NCBI GenBank assembly: GCA_036971615.1
Contig: JAYKKR010000004.1
Coordinates: forward strand, 1,922,001-1,986,000
Length of the DNA stretch: 64,000 nucleotides
Origin: Amyloporia xantha
Taxonomy: Eukaryota; Basidiomycota; Agaricomycetes; Polyporales; Adustoporiaceae
Reading direction: 5' to 3'
A model generated the notes under the pieces. That model had not been told where the DNA came from and did no database searches. It saw only the letters and a list, made by a program, of their open reading frames with translations. Position numbers and translations under genes: made by a program. Positions 9,892 through 21,042 of this stretch are shown piece after piece. The number at the start of each line of letters is the position of its first letter. Positions within the stretch are counted from its first letter, which is position 1.

Positions 9892-11550
9892 ATGGCACCC
9901 GTCACTAACGGCCGTCTCCTCTTCAACGACGTCCCCACCGGTCTCCCAGAGCCCGGCAAGACCACCGTCTACGATGCGTCGCAAAAGATCGACCTCGAGA
10001 CCACTCCGCTCAACGGTGGCTTCCTCATCAAGACCCTCGTCCTCTCTATCGACCCTTACCTCCGGGGCAGGATGCGCGACCCCAAGATCGAGAGCTACGC
10101 ACCCGCCTTCGCCAAGGGAGAGCCGTGAGTGTCCTCTCTTTGCTTTCATTCTTTTTTCTCCTGGGAGGCTGTCTGTTCGGTTGCTTCGCTTTCGACTGCT
10201 TTCCTCTCTCACACAGATCGGCGCATTCATGATGCATAGGCGTATCCATGACGTCAGATTGACGCTCTGCTGCCCTCTATACCATCCTCAAGCGAGGACG
10301 TTTCGTCTACAGGGTCTAGCATTGCGTCGACTGCCTCCGTCGTGTTTTGCCGTAATCGGTGAACAGCGCCAGACCGCAGGGATACCCGGTTTGTGCGCGT
10401 ATATGCTGTCTTGGCTGCCTCTACTCTAGAAGTACAGTCCATGGTACGACAGCCGGGCGTGTGAGCGTCGCTGTAGCAGCGCAGCAAGTAGCTGGCATCG
10501 AGCTGCAACTTCAAGCCTACAATCGCTTGTGATCGGGTGCTCTGCTTGTCGGCGTCGTATTCTCTTTCTTCTCTGTCTTGTTATCCAGATGATGCGAGAG
10601 GCACACAGACGCTGACCGTGTTCGCGCGCAGGATCACCAACTACGGCGTCGGTCTCGTTCTGCGCTCCGAGGACCCCGCGATCAAGCCCGGCGACCACGT
10701 CTACAGCAACGGGTTCCCGTTCCAGGAGTACTTCGTCGGCAAGGGTACGAGCAGCTTCCGGGTGCTGGAGAACAAGGAGGGCCTGCCGTGGTCGGTGTAC
10801 GTCGGGGTGTTAGGGATGCCGGGGCAGACGGCGCACCACGCGTGGAAGGAGTATGCGCTGCCGCAGAAGGTGCGTGGTCACGACCCGACCCGTGTGGGAC
10901 GTCGTTGGGGGTGGCTGACTCGTGGTGCAGGGTGACGTCGTGTTCGTGACGGCAGGCGCAGGGCCGGTCGGGGCGACGGTGATCCAGCTGGCCAAAGCGG
11001 AGGGCCTGAAGGTGATCGCGTCGGCCGGGTCGGAGGAGAAGGTCGCGTTCATGAAGTCGATCGGGGCAGACGTCGCGTTCAACTACAAAACGCAGAAGAC
11101 GCTGGACGTGCTGAAGAAGGAGGGCCCGATCAACATGTGCGTGACTGCTGTCGACGCCGATTGCGATGTACTGACCTGTCTTGCGATCGCAGCTTCTGGG
11201 ACAACGTCGGCGGGGAGACGTTCGAGGCGGCGATCGAGGCGGCGGCGGTCGGGGCGCGGTTCATCGAGTGCGGGATGATCTCGGCGTACAACGGGGGCGA
11301 GCCGTACCCGGTGAAGAACCTGGTGCAGATCGTCGGGAAGCAGCTGAAGATCTCGGGCTTCATCGTGTTCTGGCTGCACGAGAAGCACTTGGAGGACTTC
11401 TACCGCGAGATCCCGGGCAAGGTCGCGAGTGGGGAGATCAAGTACACGGAGGACATCACGCGCGGGCTGGATCGGGCGGGGCATGCGATCGTGGACGTGC
11501 AGGTCGGCAGGAACAACGGCAAGAGCGTCATCCTCGTCGCGGAGGAGTGA
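9892..11550 (+). CDS. Zinc-free MDR NADP-dependent oxidoreductase (PTGR/LTB4DH-like), spacer copy
   Basis: Four exons (9892-10124, 10632-10869, 10931-11136, 11193-11550) encode 344 residues. Motifs are LVLSIDPYLRGRMRDP in the catalytic domain, GMPGQTAHHAWKEY, then VFVTAGAGPVGATVIQLAK (dinucleotide-binding glycines) and ASAGSEEKVAFMKSIGADVAFNYK. It belongs to the same family as the arm copies, a cytosolic NADPH-dependent double-bond reductase; the substrate is unknown. Only three introns are present, all at positions shared with the 11-exon copies. The first is unusually long (507 nt). Codons are strongly G/C-ending, unlike the 5' halves of the arm copies, suggesting higher expression or better maintenance. 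It is probably the parental or least altered form. Confidence 0.93.
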
Positions 11551-11875
11551 GCGCGTTTACTGGGGAGGGAAGATGTTAATCACAAGAGGGACTCAGTTAG
11601 TAAATGTATTGCTAGCACGTAAGAATTAATGCATTCATTATGCGTGGATTTAATCGTGTCGTACACATGGGGTGTCATTGAACTTAGTAAGGTACATAGA
11701 CACCATGACGGCTCAGTGCGTCAGAGCTGAGAGGTCTGAAAGGAACCATATCGAATATAAGCAAGCTCACGACGAATCTTGCTCTATGATCTTCGATACG
11801 CGGATGACCATACAAATACACCTGAGTCGGGGAGCACTCGCTTCTGCGTTCGTCTACAAAGAGAGGGAGGTCCCT
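11551..11875. other. Spacer between the third MDR gene and the right arm
   Basis: AT-rich 3' flank of the spacer MDR gene up to the stop codon of the right-arm copy. A long plus-strand open frame that crosses it (11672-12508) is a shadow of the minus-strand MDR gene. Confidence 0.5.
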
Positions 11876-13766
11876 TCAATCCTCCTCCGCAACGAGAACG
11901 ACACTTTTTCCCTTATTCCTCCCCGTCTGCACGTCCACAATCGCCTTCCCGACATTCTCCAGCCCCCGCGTCACGTCCTCCGAATACTTAATCTCACCGC
12001 GCGCGACCCGCGCCGGGATCTCCTCGTAGAACACCGGGTCGTACTTGGGCCGCAGCGGGCTGACGAGCAGGCCGTGGAGCGTCAGCTGCTTGGCGAAGAT
12101 GAGCCCGAGGTTCTTCACGGGGTAGACGTCGCCGCCGTTGTAGGAGCTGATGTAGCCGCATTCCTGGATGTGGGCGGTGGTGAGCGCGGGTTAGGTGTGC
12201 GTGTGCGTGGGGCTGAGGGATGGGGGTGGGGATGGGCGACTTACGATGAACCGCGCGTTGACGGCGGCAGCTTCGAGAGCGGCGTCGAGAGATTCTCCGC
12301 CGACGTTGTCCCAGTAGCTAACGAGTGTGTGATCAATGCGACGTACGGGTCAACGCGAGACGTCGGTCGGAACCCACATGTTGATTGGCCCCTCTTTCTT
12401 GAGGACATCCAGTGTCTTCTCGGTCTTGTAGTTAAACGCGACGTCGGCGCCGATGGAGCGCACGAAGGCGACCTTCTCTTCAGACCCGGCGGATGCGATC
12501 ACTTTTAAGCCTTCCGCTTTGGCGAGCTGGATGACGGTGCTGGAGGGTGGGTGAGCGGATTTAGGTTTAGGGACGTGCGGTGGGCAAGGAAGGGCGTGCG
12601 GCACTTACGCTCCGACGGGTCCTGAGGGGCACACGATGAGGGGTTGAGTTATACAACAATCGGACTCAAAATGACGAACCGGCTCCGGCAGTGACAAAGA
12701 CGACGTCTCCCTATCGTCCCATCGGCACGAGTAAGGGGGAAAGCATACATCCTGTGACCACGAAAGCACGTACCTTCTTTGGATGTGCAAATTCCTTCCA
12801 CCCATGGTGGGCGGTCTTGCCTGCCGATTATTGCAGCGTCAGTACGAGTGCATGGGTGATTGAGAGGACACCGCGACGTACCGGGCATGCCACAGACGCC
12901 AATATACACTGACCATGGTAGCTTTTCCTCGTTCTTCAACACGCGGACGGCGCTTGCATTCTTGTAGATGAAATAATGCTGGAAGGCTACGACAGAATTC
13001 ATATGGAAAAAATCAACGAGTTTGGACGTAAAGAGAAATGGTTTCTTGACCGTACTCACGGAACATGCCGTAGATATGGTCGCCTGCTTTTATTGAGGGG
13101 TTTTCAGAGCGGAGGACAAGGCCCACGCCGAAGTTGTCGAGTCTAGCAGGCACATATGTCAGCTCTCCATTGAGAAGAAAACCGGCTCGCCCGTTCATCG
13201 TAAAACAGTCGATAAAGCCATGCGACTGCGACCGAGGAGGCTGACGCATCGTCAGTCATGACATGAGACTCAGGAGTCGACATGTCTGCACACAGACCGG
13301 CATTGCGTCGAAGGGTGCCAGATTTACGCAACATCCCTCATCCCCGTGCATCGTCAGGTACGAGATGCGCTGCATGGATACAGAAGTACTTTAGAGCAGC
13401 ATGACTTACGGTTTTCCTGGCAAAAAAGCGCTCTGCACAATGCTGCGTGAGCGTCAGAACATCCGTCTATGCCGAAAGTGTATACCGCATAGCTTTGGAT
13501 GCTTGCATCTCTCATTCTACCTCTCATGTACGGGTCGATCGAAACCACCAGGTTCTTGACGAGGAACCCGCCATCCAAGGGGGTAGCATCTAGATCGATC
13601 GTCTGTGATGCATCATAGACGATTGTCTTCCCAGGTTCCGGCAGCCCTGGAGGATCGCACGTCAGGACTCATACAACCAGCGATCTCGGATCAAGAGGGG
13701 TCTGATGACCGACGACAAACCTGTCGGAATCTCGTTGAAGAGGACACGTCCGTTAACGGAAGGCAT
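11876..13766 (-). CDS. Zinc-free MDR NADP-dependent oxidoreductase (PTGR/LTB4DH-like), right-arm copy
   Basis: This is the mirror-image partner of the gene at 6452-8312, with the same eleven-exon structure including the 13-nt exon inside the GAGPVG motif. Each exon can be followed without a stop; the start reads MPSVNGRVLFNEIP (one codon shorter than the left-arm start) and the end reads LVAEED. The C-terminal exon differs from the left arm at about 20 of 282 positions, nearly all third-codon changes, which suggests both copies have been under protein-level constraint. The N-terminal exons and intron 3 are almost unchanged between arms. The expected reaction is NADPH-dependent reduction of activated double bonds; the substrate is unknown. 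Family assignment is confident. Confidence 0.88.
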
Positions 13767-13840
13767 GCTGCTTTATTATTCGCAAAGGTGAAGGTGTAAA
13801 ATCAGATATGATGCGGCTGGGAGCCAGACGGCCAATCCAG

Positions 13841-13849
13841 TATATATAC
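13841..13849 (-). promoter_or_regulatory. TATA box of right-arm MDR gene
   Basis: TATATATAC on the minus strand (plus strand GTATATATA), about 75 bases upstream of the ATG at 13766; mirror of the left-arm element. Confidence 0.55.
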
Positions 13850-15422
13850 CTCGGCTAAAAGTCAACTTGCGCCGGGTTGGCTGACGCCATAGAGCTAGGG
13901 AGCATTATGTAATAAGCATCGCATTTTCGCGCCAACAGCACTCGGATAGGAGACACATTTACTGAGCCGCTAATGCTGAATGGACCAAGCGAAGAGTGAC
14001 ATAGGTTCTGATGAGTATATACACCATCCGTAGATGCGCTTCACGATCATGAAGGCCGCAACGACCAAGACATGTTCTACACAGGTAGTCTGAGTAGACG
14101 CTCATGCGGGAGGTTAAATGTACATGATCAATTTGTCTGGGCTACCCTCGGCCATGGACCGAAGGCCGAGCAGAACGACGACGAGCTCCAGACAGTGAGC
14201 AATAAGCACTTGTGTTTCACATGCAGATGGCCATTGTTTCAATCACATGTGCGACTAATGCCACCCTGTCGCCGGTCGGGGTCCACGCCTGGGTCGACCA
14301 CCGAGGTGTCGTGTTTTGATTCGGGTAGCAGGGTATGCCACTACGTGCGGAATAAGAGCGCCCTCTTCCAAGGTTCCATCTACAAGCGTCTCGACTCTCG
14401 AACTGAATCTGGAAGAGCATTCTCAGTAGTGGTGCCAGTGCACAATTTCGATGCGGTAGCAGTCGTCTCCTGGATCAGTGAACCTTGCTTAGGCCCGATG
14501 AAGACTTCTGATCCTAGAAGTTGATGTAGATAGATTTCCGACCAATATGATTTCATAAAGAGAGCTTCCGAAGTTCTGTATTAAGCCGCATGTCTCTGAC
14601 ACTGTAGGTGCACAGCTAATCGTGATATCAGCGAGATTAGGTGTGTGCAGCATGCTGTAGTGTCAATCATTTCATTGAAGAGCGAAGTAGGAAGCATACC
14701 TCGGTGATGGAGATAGTCGATACATGACTTCACTATTTACAAGTCTTCTATCTCGAGGTTATTGATTCAATTCTCCCATAACGTAAACAAACTTCTCTGA
14801 TAGCGAACGATTTTGTAGAACTGTACAGAATGGTTCGCTATCGGAGATGTCGTCGATGAGAAGGAGTACATGCCTGTTCACCTGTTTGTGGCTAGTATTT
14901 GTTCAGAATGTGACAATGTCAGCGCTTCACATGACTGCTCTGGTAGTCCCTGCGCATACTCCAGTGAAGTATTCAAGCAATAGACTCTGCAGAACATACA
15001 AAATTCTGTCACGTACATTCATCGTGCACAATTTGTTAGCATGTCCTCACCAGAACCACCATAAAGGTCCTTCCAAAAAGACTGGTAAGCGCCACTGCCA
15101 GATTTGTTCAACGAGGAACTATGGGTGTACACGGCATGCGAGAGGTAAGACCTCAGATATGGAGTTATAATGTTTACAATGTGGGCTCTAGAGTCGAACA
15201 AAGCGTGGCAAGAATCCCTCGCCACGCCGCGGCGGTGTACAACGTACAACATACGCCGTTACTTTCGGGCGGTGAACATTATGTGACCTGAGATGCATTA
15301 GGCGTGTTCCCGTCGACCGTGATGTATGCTTAAGTGTAAGATCGAGAACTCACTACGTCAACAGATAGCATCCTCTCTCGACAATGGCTCCGCACATATA
15401 CAACTCACCAGTATACAGCATC
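13850..15422. other. Non-coding stretch between MDR and cupin genes, right arm
   Basis: Mirror of 4694-6369. It contains the 77-codon minus-strand frame at 15019-15252 that matches a left-arm frame; otherwise no conserved coding potential is seen. Confidence 0.4.
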
Positions 15423-16267
15423 CTATTCTCGCACATACTCCATCCACTCCTCAGCTTCGGGTCCACCCATCAGTGACTCTAATTCTGTCTTGGTCAGGAA
15501 GCCGTGATCTTCCCATGCGAAGCCGGGGAACACAACCTCTGTGATCAGGCAGCCAGTGTGCTCGCGTGTGTCGGAACTGCACCAGGGCGCGTCAAATTCA
15601 GCGCAATTTTGAGAGTGAAAGTCGGACATTCTGACTTACGAGTCAGCGGATTCGAGATCGGCAGGGAGAAGGCGGGACATCTTCCAGACGCCCGAGGGAA
15701 CGAGGAGCTGGAGGACTTCGCCGGCATGGATGTTAGGACCAATGATCTGGAGATAAAGATTTAATTCGCTGATTTAATGAGCCAAAACAGGCCTACCTTG
15801 CGCTCAACGCGAGGAGGGCTACTTGGTGTGATTAGGATATACTCAGCGCGGCCTTGGTGGTGGACGTGCATGGTCTATGCGTCGGAGATCGAGACGGTGT
15901 TGACAGATAACAAATACATTGCGTAACGCACAGCAGATTTGTTCATATGAAACACGCCGTTGCGTTCATCAGGTGTAAGGAGATAGTAGATGCTTGTCGC
16001 TAGCGATCGCGGGGCATTCCCTACAGAGAGAGTATAGCATGATTGTGATGCGTGAGGCACAACACTGACCTGCAAACGGAGAAGGGATCATCTCTGACTG
16101 GCGATCGGTCTCCGCAAAGTACCCTGTAAATTTAAACGGTTTGCAAACATCCAGCCACGACAACGTTGTTAGGTATGCCGACCTCCCTCGGGATGTTTGG
16201 ATAGTCCGAGTGATGCTATAGCGACCGAGTTTGGGATAACGTAGGACTTATAGACGGGGTCAGCCAT
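15423..16267 (-). CDS. DUF985-family cupin protein, right-arm copy (full motif)
   Basis: Six exons mirror the left-arm gene, from MADPVYKSYVIPNSVAI to EEWMEYVRE. Motifs include HPEGGYFAETDRQSEMIPS, TSIYYLLTPDERNGVFHMNKS, TMHVHHQGRAEYILI and NIHAGEVLQLLVPSGVW. Unlike the left-arm copy it keeps the complete VVFPGFAWEDHGFLTK segment, so this is the better functional candidate. DUF985/Cupin_5 proteins are small RmlC-fold barrels with uncertain chemistry; the conserved histidines suggest metal or small-molecule binding, but that is inference. It runs in the same direction as the right-arm MDR gene, which lies downstream. Confidence 0.87.
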
Positions 16268-16810
16268 GTTCACTTAATGCGAGGCTGAAAGATGATATTG
16301 CAAATCGCCGACAACAATAGCAAGCAGCCCACGACGATGAGTAGAGAGGGATCAAACAACTTTGATGCGGTTGACGCGATGAGTATGACTAGGACGGGCG
16401 CCTATCGACATATAAGTTGATACAACCACCGTCCGTGTCCTGATATAGGGCACTTGGATTATAGAGTGCTATGTTTGATACTTTGTTATATATATCCGTG
16501 ATAAAAATCGAATAGTTTGCATACCTGCAATGCACGCCCAGACCTGGTCACCCATCCCGGACTCTGCCGAATCTTTTGCACTGCCAGTGGCGGAAGGCGG
16601 AAAAGGAGACGCCAGAAAAATTCAAGGTAGAATGGATTCTGTTGTAGAGCCGCCAGAATGTCTGCGACAATCTAACAATGCTTAATTCTACCAAACGAAA
16701 GTGTACTTGCATGAGTGCAGAACTTCAGCATGGCGTCTTCCAGGAACTCTCGGCTTCGGCGATCTTCGCAACAATATTAGTCTTGTCAGAATGCGTCAGT
16801 GGATTTGTGC

Positions 16811-17167
16811 TCATTTGCAAGCCGGGCGTTTGTGTTAGACGACTCAGTGCGCGCGCAATTGAATAATATATACTCTCGGACTTTGTGCACTCATTCACTG
16901 ATGAATCCTCAAACTGTACGACAACTCACATGGAAAATAAGGATTGGGGTGGATTAATCCACCGGAAAATGCATCATAAATTAGAATCCTAAATATACGC
17001 AAGACTATAGTAATGTACCAAGTGGTCGACGAGCAATTGCAGCAAAACTTTGACAGCAGGAGATTCAAAAGCGATATCTAATCGCAGTCATTCATAACGA
17101 CAAGTAGACAGCAAGCATGTATGGTTTCCGGAAGACATCGTGGGACACCGTCGCACCACTCACCTCG
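16811..17167. other. Intergenic between right arm and FunK1 genes
   Basis: No gene seen. The part from about 16920 matches the 3' flank of the second tandem FunK1 gene (around 20820), so it belongs to the tandem FunK1 repeat unit. Confidence 0.45.
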
Positions 17168-19958
17168 CTACAAAAGGCTAGCTGGCTTCTTTTGTTGAAG
17201 ACGCACACTCTTCCGTGTGCCAGGTTTGACGTCCTCAACATCTGCGCTCTGGTTGGTCCCCTTTGTCCTCCGCTTGGGTACAGGCTTACTCGCTGTGGAT
17301 TCAAGGGTATTGGTATTGGACTGCTTCAGTCCTTTTCTGTGAGAGTGTCCCGATTGTCCCGATCCTGCGGGTGTTCCTGCATGAGGCCCAACGTGTATGT
17401 TCGAGTCCTGATGTTGCCCATCCTTGTTTTCCTTGGGTTTGTTTTCTTTCGGTGCATCAAGACCGTCGATCTTGAGCGCGGGAATTGGCGTCTGATCCTC
17501 CATGCTGTGTCTGAAGTCGGTGAGGAAAACATCCTTCTGCAAATTCCGCCAGGCTTGTCGGAACAGGTGACCACATCGTTCGTGAAGACCGTCCATAGCC
17601 TGAAGGACAGGAGAAGCCAGATCAGTCTCCACCTTCACGTAGCTCTCGACTAGAAGTGCCCTGATGGACTGCAGCTGTATGCAAATACCCTTGAGAGATG
17701 GATGAACGGCAATTTTCCCCTTCTCTAGCTCGATTGGTCCGGTGAGCGCTGCCTCTCGGGTGGTCCTGGCGTAAAACAGAGCTTGGGCGAGCCGCTTTTG
17801 TGATTCGTAGTCCCAGTCCTTGATCCCGGCGACGCATTTGGTGAACATAAAATAAATCGCAATCCACCAGAGGGACTCCAGATCATGCATAGGGTTGTAT
17901 CGGAATTCGGCTTGGGTAGGCACAATTGATACAGAGTCGGGTACGTCGCCCTGAGGTTCCGGAGAGTCATCCTCGAACCGAATGTTCTCCCTAACTGTAG
18001 CAAGATCGATGTCTACCGCCGTGTCTACGGGATCGGCCGCAGGACGCAACCTGTATTCGCGGAGCTCCACTTCCACTGCCATAAATTGTGCCGTCCCCTA
18101 TATATGATTTCTTAAGACACCGGAGGAAGTGAACATAGCACAAATATACCCACAGTGCGAATTTCATGTGTTGTCAGTGTATCCAATTTCTTTGCATATT
18201 CGAAGTCAGACAACTTGAGCTTGTTCCCGTAGATGAGGAGATTGCCTGTGCTAATGTCCCGGTGGACCCACCCATGCTGATGCAGGCACAGTAAAGCTGG
18301 CAGCATAGTAAATTAGTGAAGCGAGCCAAATTCTCATCAGGACTCATAAGTATCCTTACCTATTGTTGCTCGAGATAACACTCTGAGAATTTCTTTCACC
18401 GAGGTCAGATCTTTCATGGTTTGGCAAACCTCCTTGAAAATAATGCGATAGTGCGTTCTGCATTGATACTTGTAGGTGGGTGGAACAACACGCCCGATCA
18501 CCTCCTGGGCCTCACGCCCAATCAAAGCCCCGGTACCTGTCGCTGACGGACCGTTGGAGTCGCGTGCTGGGCCTGGAGGACTTGGTGCTTGCACTAGGAG
18601 TTGAGAGGACGGCGTGTTCTGCTGCGAAGGGCAGGCGCTTCGCTTTGTAGGTGCGTCGGTGGTGTCACACTGATCACCTATGTAGACATCCCCGTGCTCG
18701 AGAACGGTCAGAAGCCACTCCGAAAACGGGTAGCCATCATCCGCAGGTTGCGATGGCGATTGAGCGAGTTCATCCAATATGTGACCCTCCCTGTCCCTAT
18801 CAGAATCAATCCAGCAGTCCTTCAACGCGACAGGATCTCCACACACCCCGCCATTCACCAGCTTATGTGCCTTCCATACTCGAGTCCCTCGGCCCCGCAA
18901 GGGATTCGCCCCGATATCTGATATCATCTCAAAGGTGCGATACGTCGTTTCCCTGAAGTCACGTCCCGACTGTGTCCGCACAGTGATGTCATAGCGGGGT
19001 TCTGCTTTTCCGCCCTTCATCCCGTCCGTGTCATCACGGACACGTTCAATTGTCGGGTCCCATCCCGCCTCGTGTTTCTCAGCATACATGAATCTCAGAA
19101 AGAACTCGACGACCTTCTCGTGCTCCTGAAACAACATCAGCATGTGCGTATAGCACGAGCAATGCAGAGTACTGACCGTGGTGAAATCGATCGGCTCGCT
19201 GACTATGGGTCCTCCGCGGCTGGCAAACCACATTCGCATGTCCGTGTTCTCGATTGTCAGCCCGTACGTGAACCGCCGACACGGGTCCTCACGCATGCAC
19301 TGATGCATACTCCATATTACCTTCGTCATGTCCTAGAATTAATGTCGAGTTCAGCATCGCCGCGTGTGAAGACAGGCATATTAGTCACGTCGTATATGTC
19401 CGCCTTTGTCTTGTGACGCTTGTACTCGGCAGAAAGAGCAATGTCTCTCCAGAGCACCTGTCCATCCCCGTCAGGAATGACGAAGTATCCGTCTGGACGG
19501 GACGACGACTGGCGGTTCTGACTCTCAGGTGTGGCGTTGGGGTTGTTCTTGAAATGCAGGAGCCTATGTGTGTCGTGCTTGTGGTTAACGCTAGCAATCG
19601 CATTTACAATTTCTTCGAGCGGCTTGAATGCTGGATCTTCTTTGACCTTCGTGTCTGCAGGGTCTGCTTGAAACGACCTCCATCGACCACTGTGTATGTG
19701 CTTGCGCTTCTTCAGCGCCCGGACGGTTTGTTTCACATTGAGTTCTTTGTGCAGAGGAGGCAGCACGTTATCAATAAAATAATTGACGTTAAACTCCGTC
19801 AACAACCCGCCGGTGTCCGTCATGACAGCTTTACGTTGTTCTGTGAGGCCGCTGCTATCGTATGCTGAGCCTAGGGTTTCCTTCGCGGAAGCAGGTGTGT
19901 CAGACTGTACTGAGGTCGCAATGCCACTTCAGACAGGAGTAACTGGAGGAGCCGCCAT
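17168..19958 (-). CDS. FunK1-type protein kinase, tandem copy 1 (early in-frame stop; possible shortened start)
   Basis: Five exons (19389-19958, 19177-19332, 18360-19125, 18154-18296, 17168-18097). Motifs are GDPVALKDCWID (lysine of the N-lobe), WVHRDISTGNLL (catalytic loop), LSDFEYAKKLD (DFE in place of DFG) and a charged tail ending KSVRLQQKK. Compared with the sister gene at 21043-23882, codon 10 of the ancestral frame is TGA (19929-19931), a CGA-to-TGA change. Translation could restart at the in-frame ATG at 19823, giving 809 residues and losing 45, or the gene may be dying. Intron 1 uses GTGACT where the sister has GTGAGT. Expected function is phosphorylation of unknown substrates. The rest of the frame is open, so a shortened functional protein remains possible. 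Confidence 0.78.
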
Positions 19959-21042
19959 GATCAGGGATGGTTGAATGACAAATCCATCTCACGCACCTTA
20001 TATTTCTACTTTTCGAGGCGTGGCTTGGATGTGTGGCCGTGGGTGAAGAATCAAGAAAGAACAATGGTTGTGATGGTCTGAGTTTAGATTGAAAGGCGTG
20101 TCTGCCTGAGTCAAGTCGATGAATTGGGGTGATACCCAGCAGCGAGTGTGGACTGAGTCGCGTGGTGTTGAACAAGGCGTTGAGTAGGGCAGGACGCGTT
20201 GAAGTTTCGGCGGCCCCGATTGCAGATCCCATCAGATCGAAGGTGATCTGAGCCCACGTTGGTGATCCGTCACAATCACGTGGCCTTAAGCTAGGAGACG
20301 GTGACCGTCACCTAGGCCAAGAAGTAGCTTTCTGCCGTCATCCTCTACTCACACATCCAGCCGGGCGGAGTGCAAACATACAAGGGCTGCGCTCTAAAGA
20401 CGGTGCACTGCATCCAGAGCATGGTTTCGCCGTTCAAGATTGGGGGGGGGTTGCAAGTGTTTGAGCTAACCGGCGACTCGGAGGTGAGGGGGGGTTCTGG
20501 AGCTGTGCCGTCAGATTAGATAGGAGTTGTGAGTAGGGATAGAAACTGGGATTTTTAGAAGCTCTTAAAGAAGTCAGAGTAGAGTTGTGGAATGCATGCA
20601 TGAAGATTTTTAGAAATGTTCCATCCTACGTCTAACACAACTTGAACTGGTCGACAATCTTTTGACGATCTTCCCAGTGCAGTGCATTCTTTGGGTAAAC
20701 CTTGCAGACCGAGGTCATCGTCGCTACGTCATCGAGTTTCAGGTTTCCTCAGAAGCTCAAATCTGAATTGGATGTTCAACAGAGGGCGACTGTCGTCTTC
20801 GTATTAGAAGACAAGAAGTGGTGGGGATTGATCCACCTTAGAATACACGATACTAGATTAGACTCCTAGATAAGCCCAATGTTATAGTAATGTACCAAGT
20901 GACGAGCCAATTGCAGTAAAGGTCTGAAAGCAGGAGACATGAAAACAGTATCTGATCACAGCTAGTGGTACTACGACAAGCATACAGCAGCCACAAATGA
21001 TTCCAGAAGACGTCGTGAGATACCGTCGCACCACTCACTTCG
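19959..21042. other. Intergenic between the tandem FunK1 genes
   Basis: The first 300 bases are a duplicated FunK1 promoter region. The middle (20280-20810) is unique and includes a run of ten G residues near 20450. The last part is the 3' flank of the second unit. No gene seen. Confidence 0.5.

Larger units (their letters stand above)
11877..16810 (-). repeat. Right arm of the large inverted duplication
   Basis: Reverse complement of the left arm at 3340-8311, with MDR reductase, non-coding stretch, cupin gene and arm-end remnant in mirror order. Small insertions and deletions separate the arms, including the 21-bp difference in the cupin gene. The inner boundary lies exactly at the MDR stop codons. 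The outer boundary is gradual near 16810. Confidence 0.9.

Noticed and set aside
11672..12508. 278-codon plus-strand open frame
   Set aside because: It is antisense to the right-arm MDR gene, whose exons, introns and homology to two other copies are clear.
20449..20460. G-run as quadruplex regulator
   Set aside because: A single run of ten G residues without further G tracts nearby does not make a standard quadruplex.
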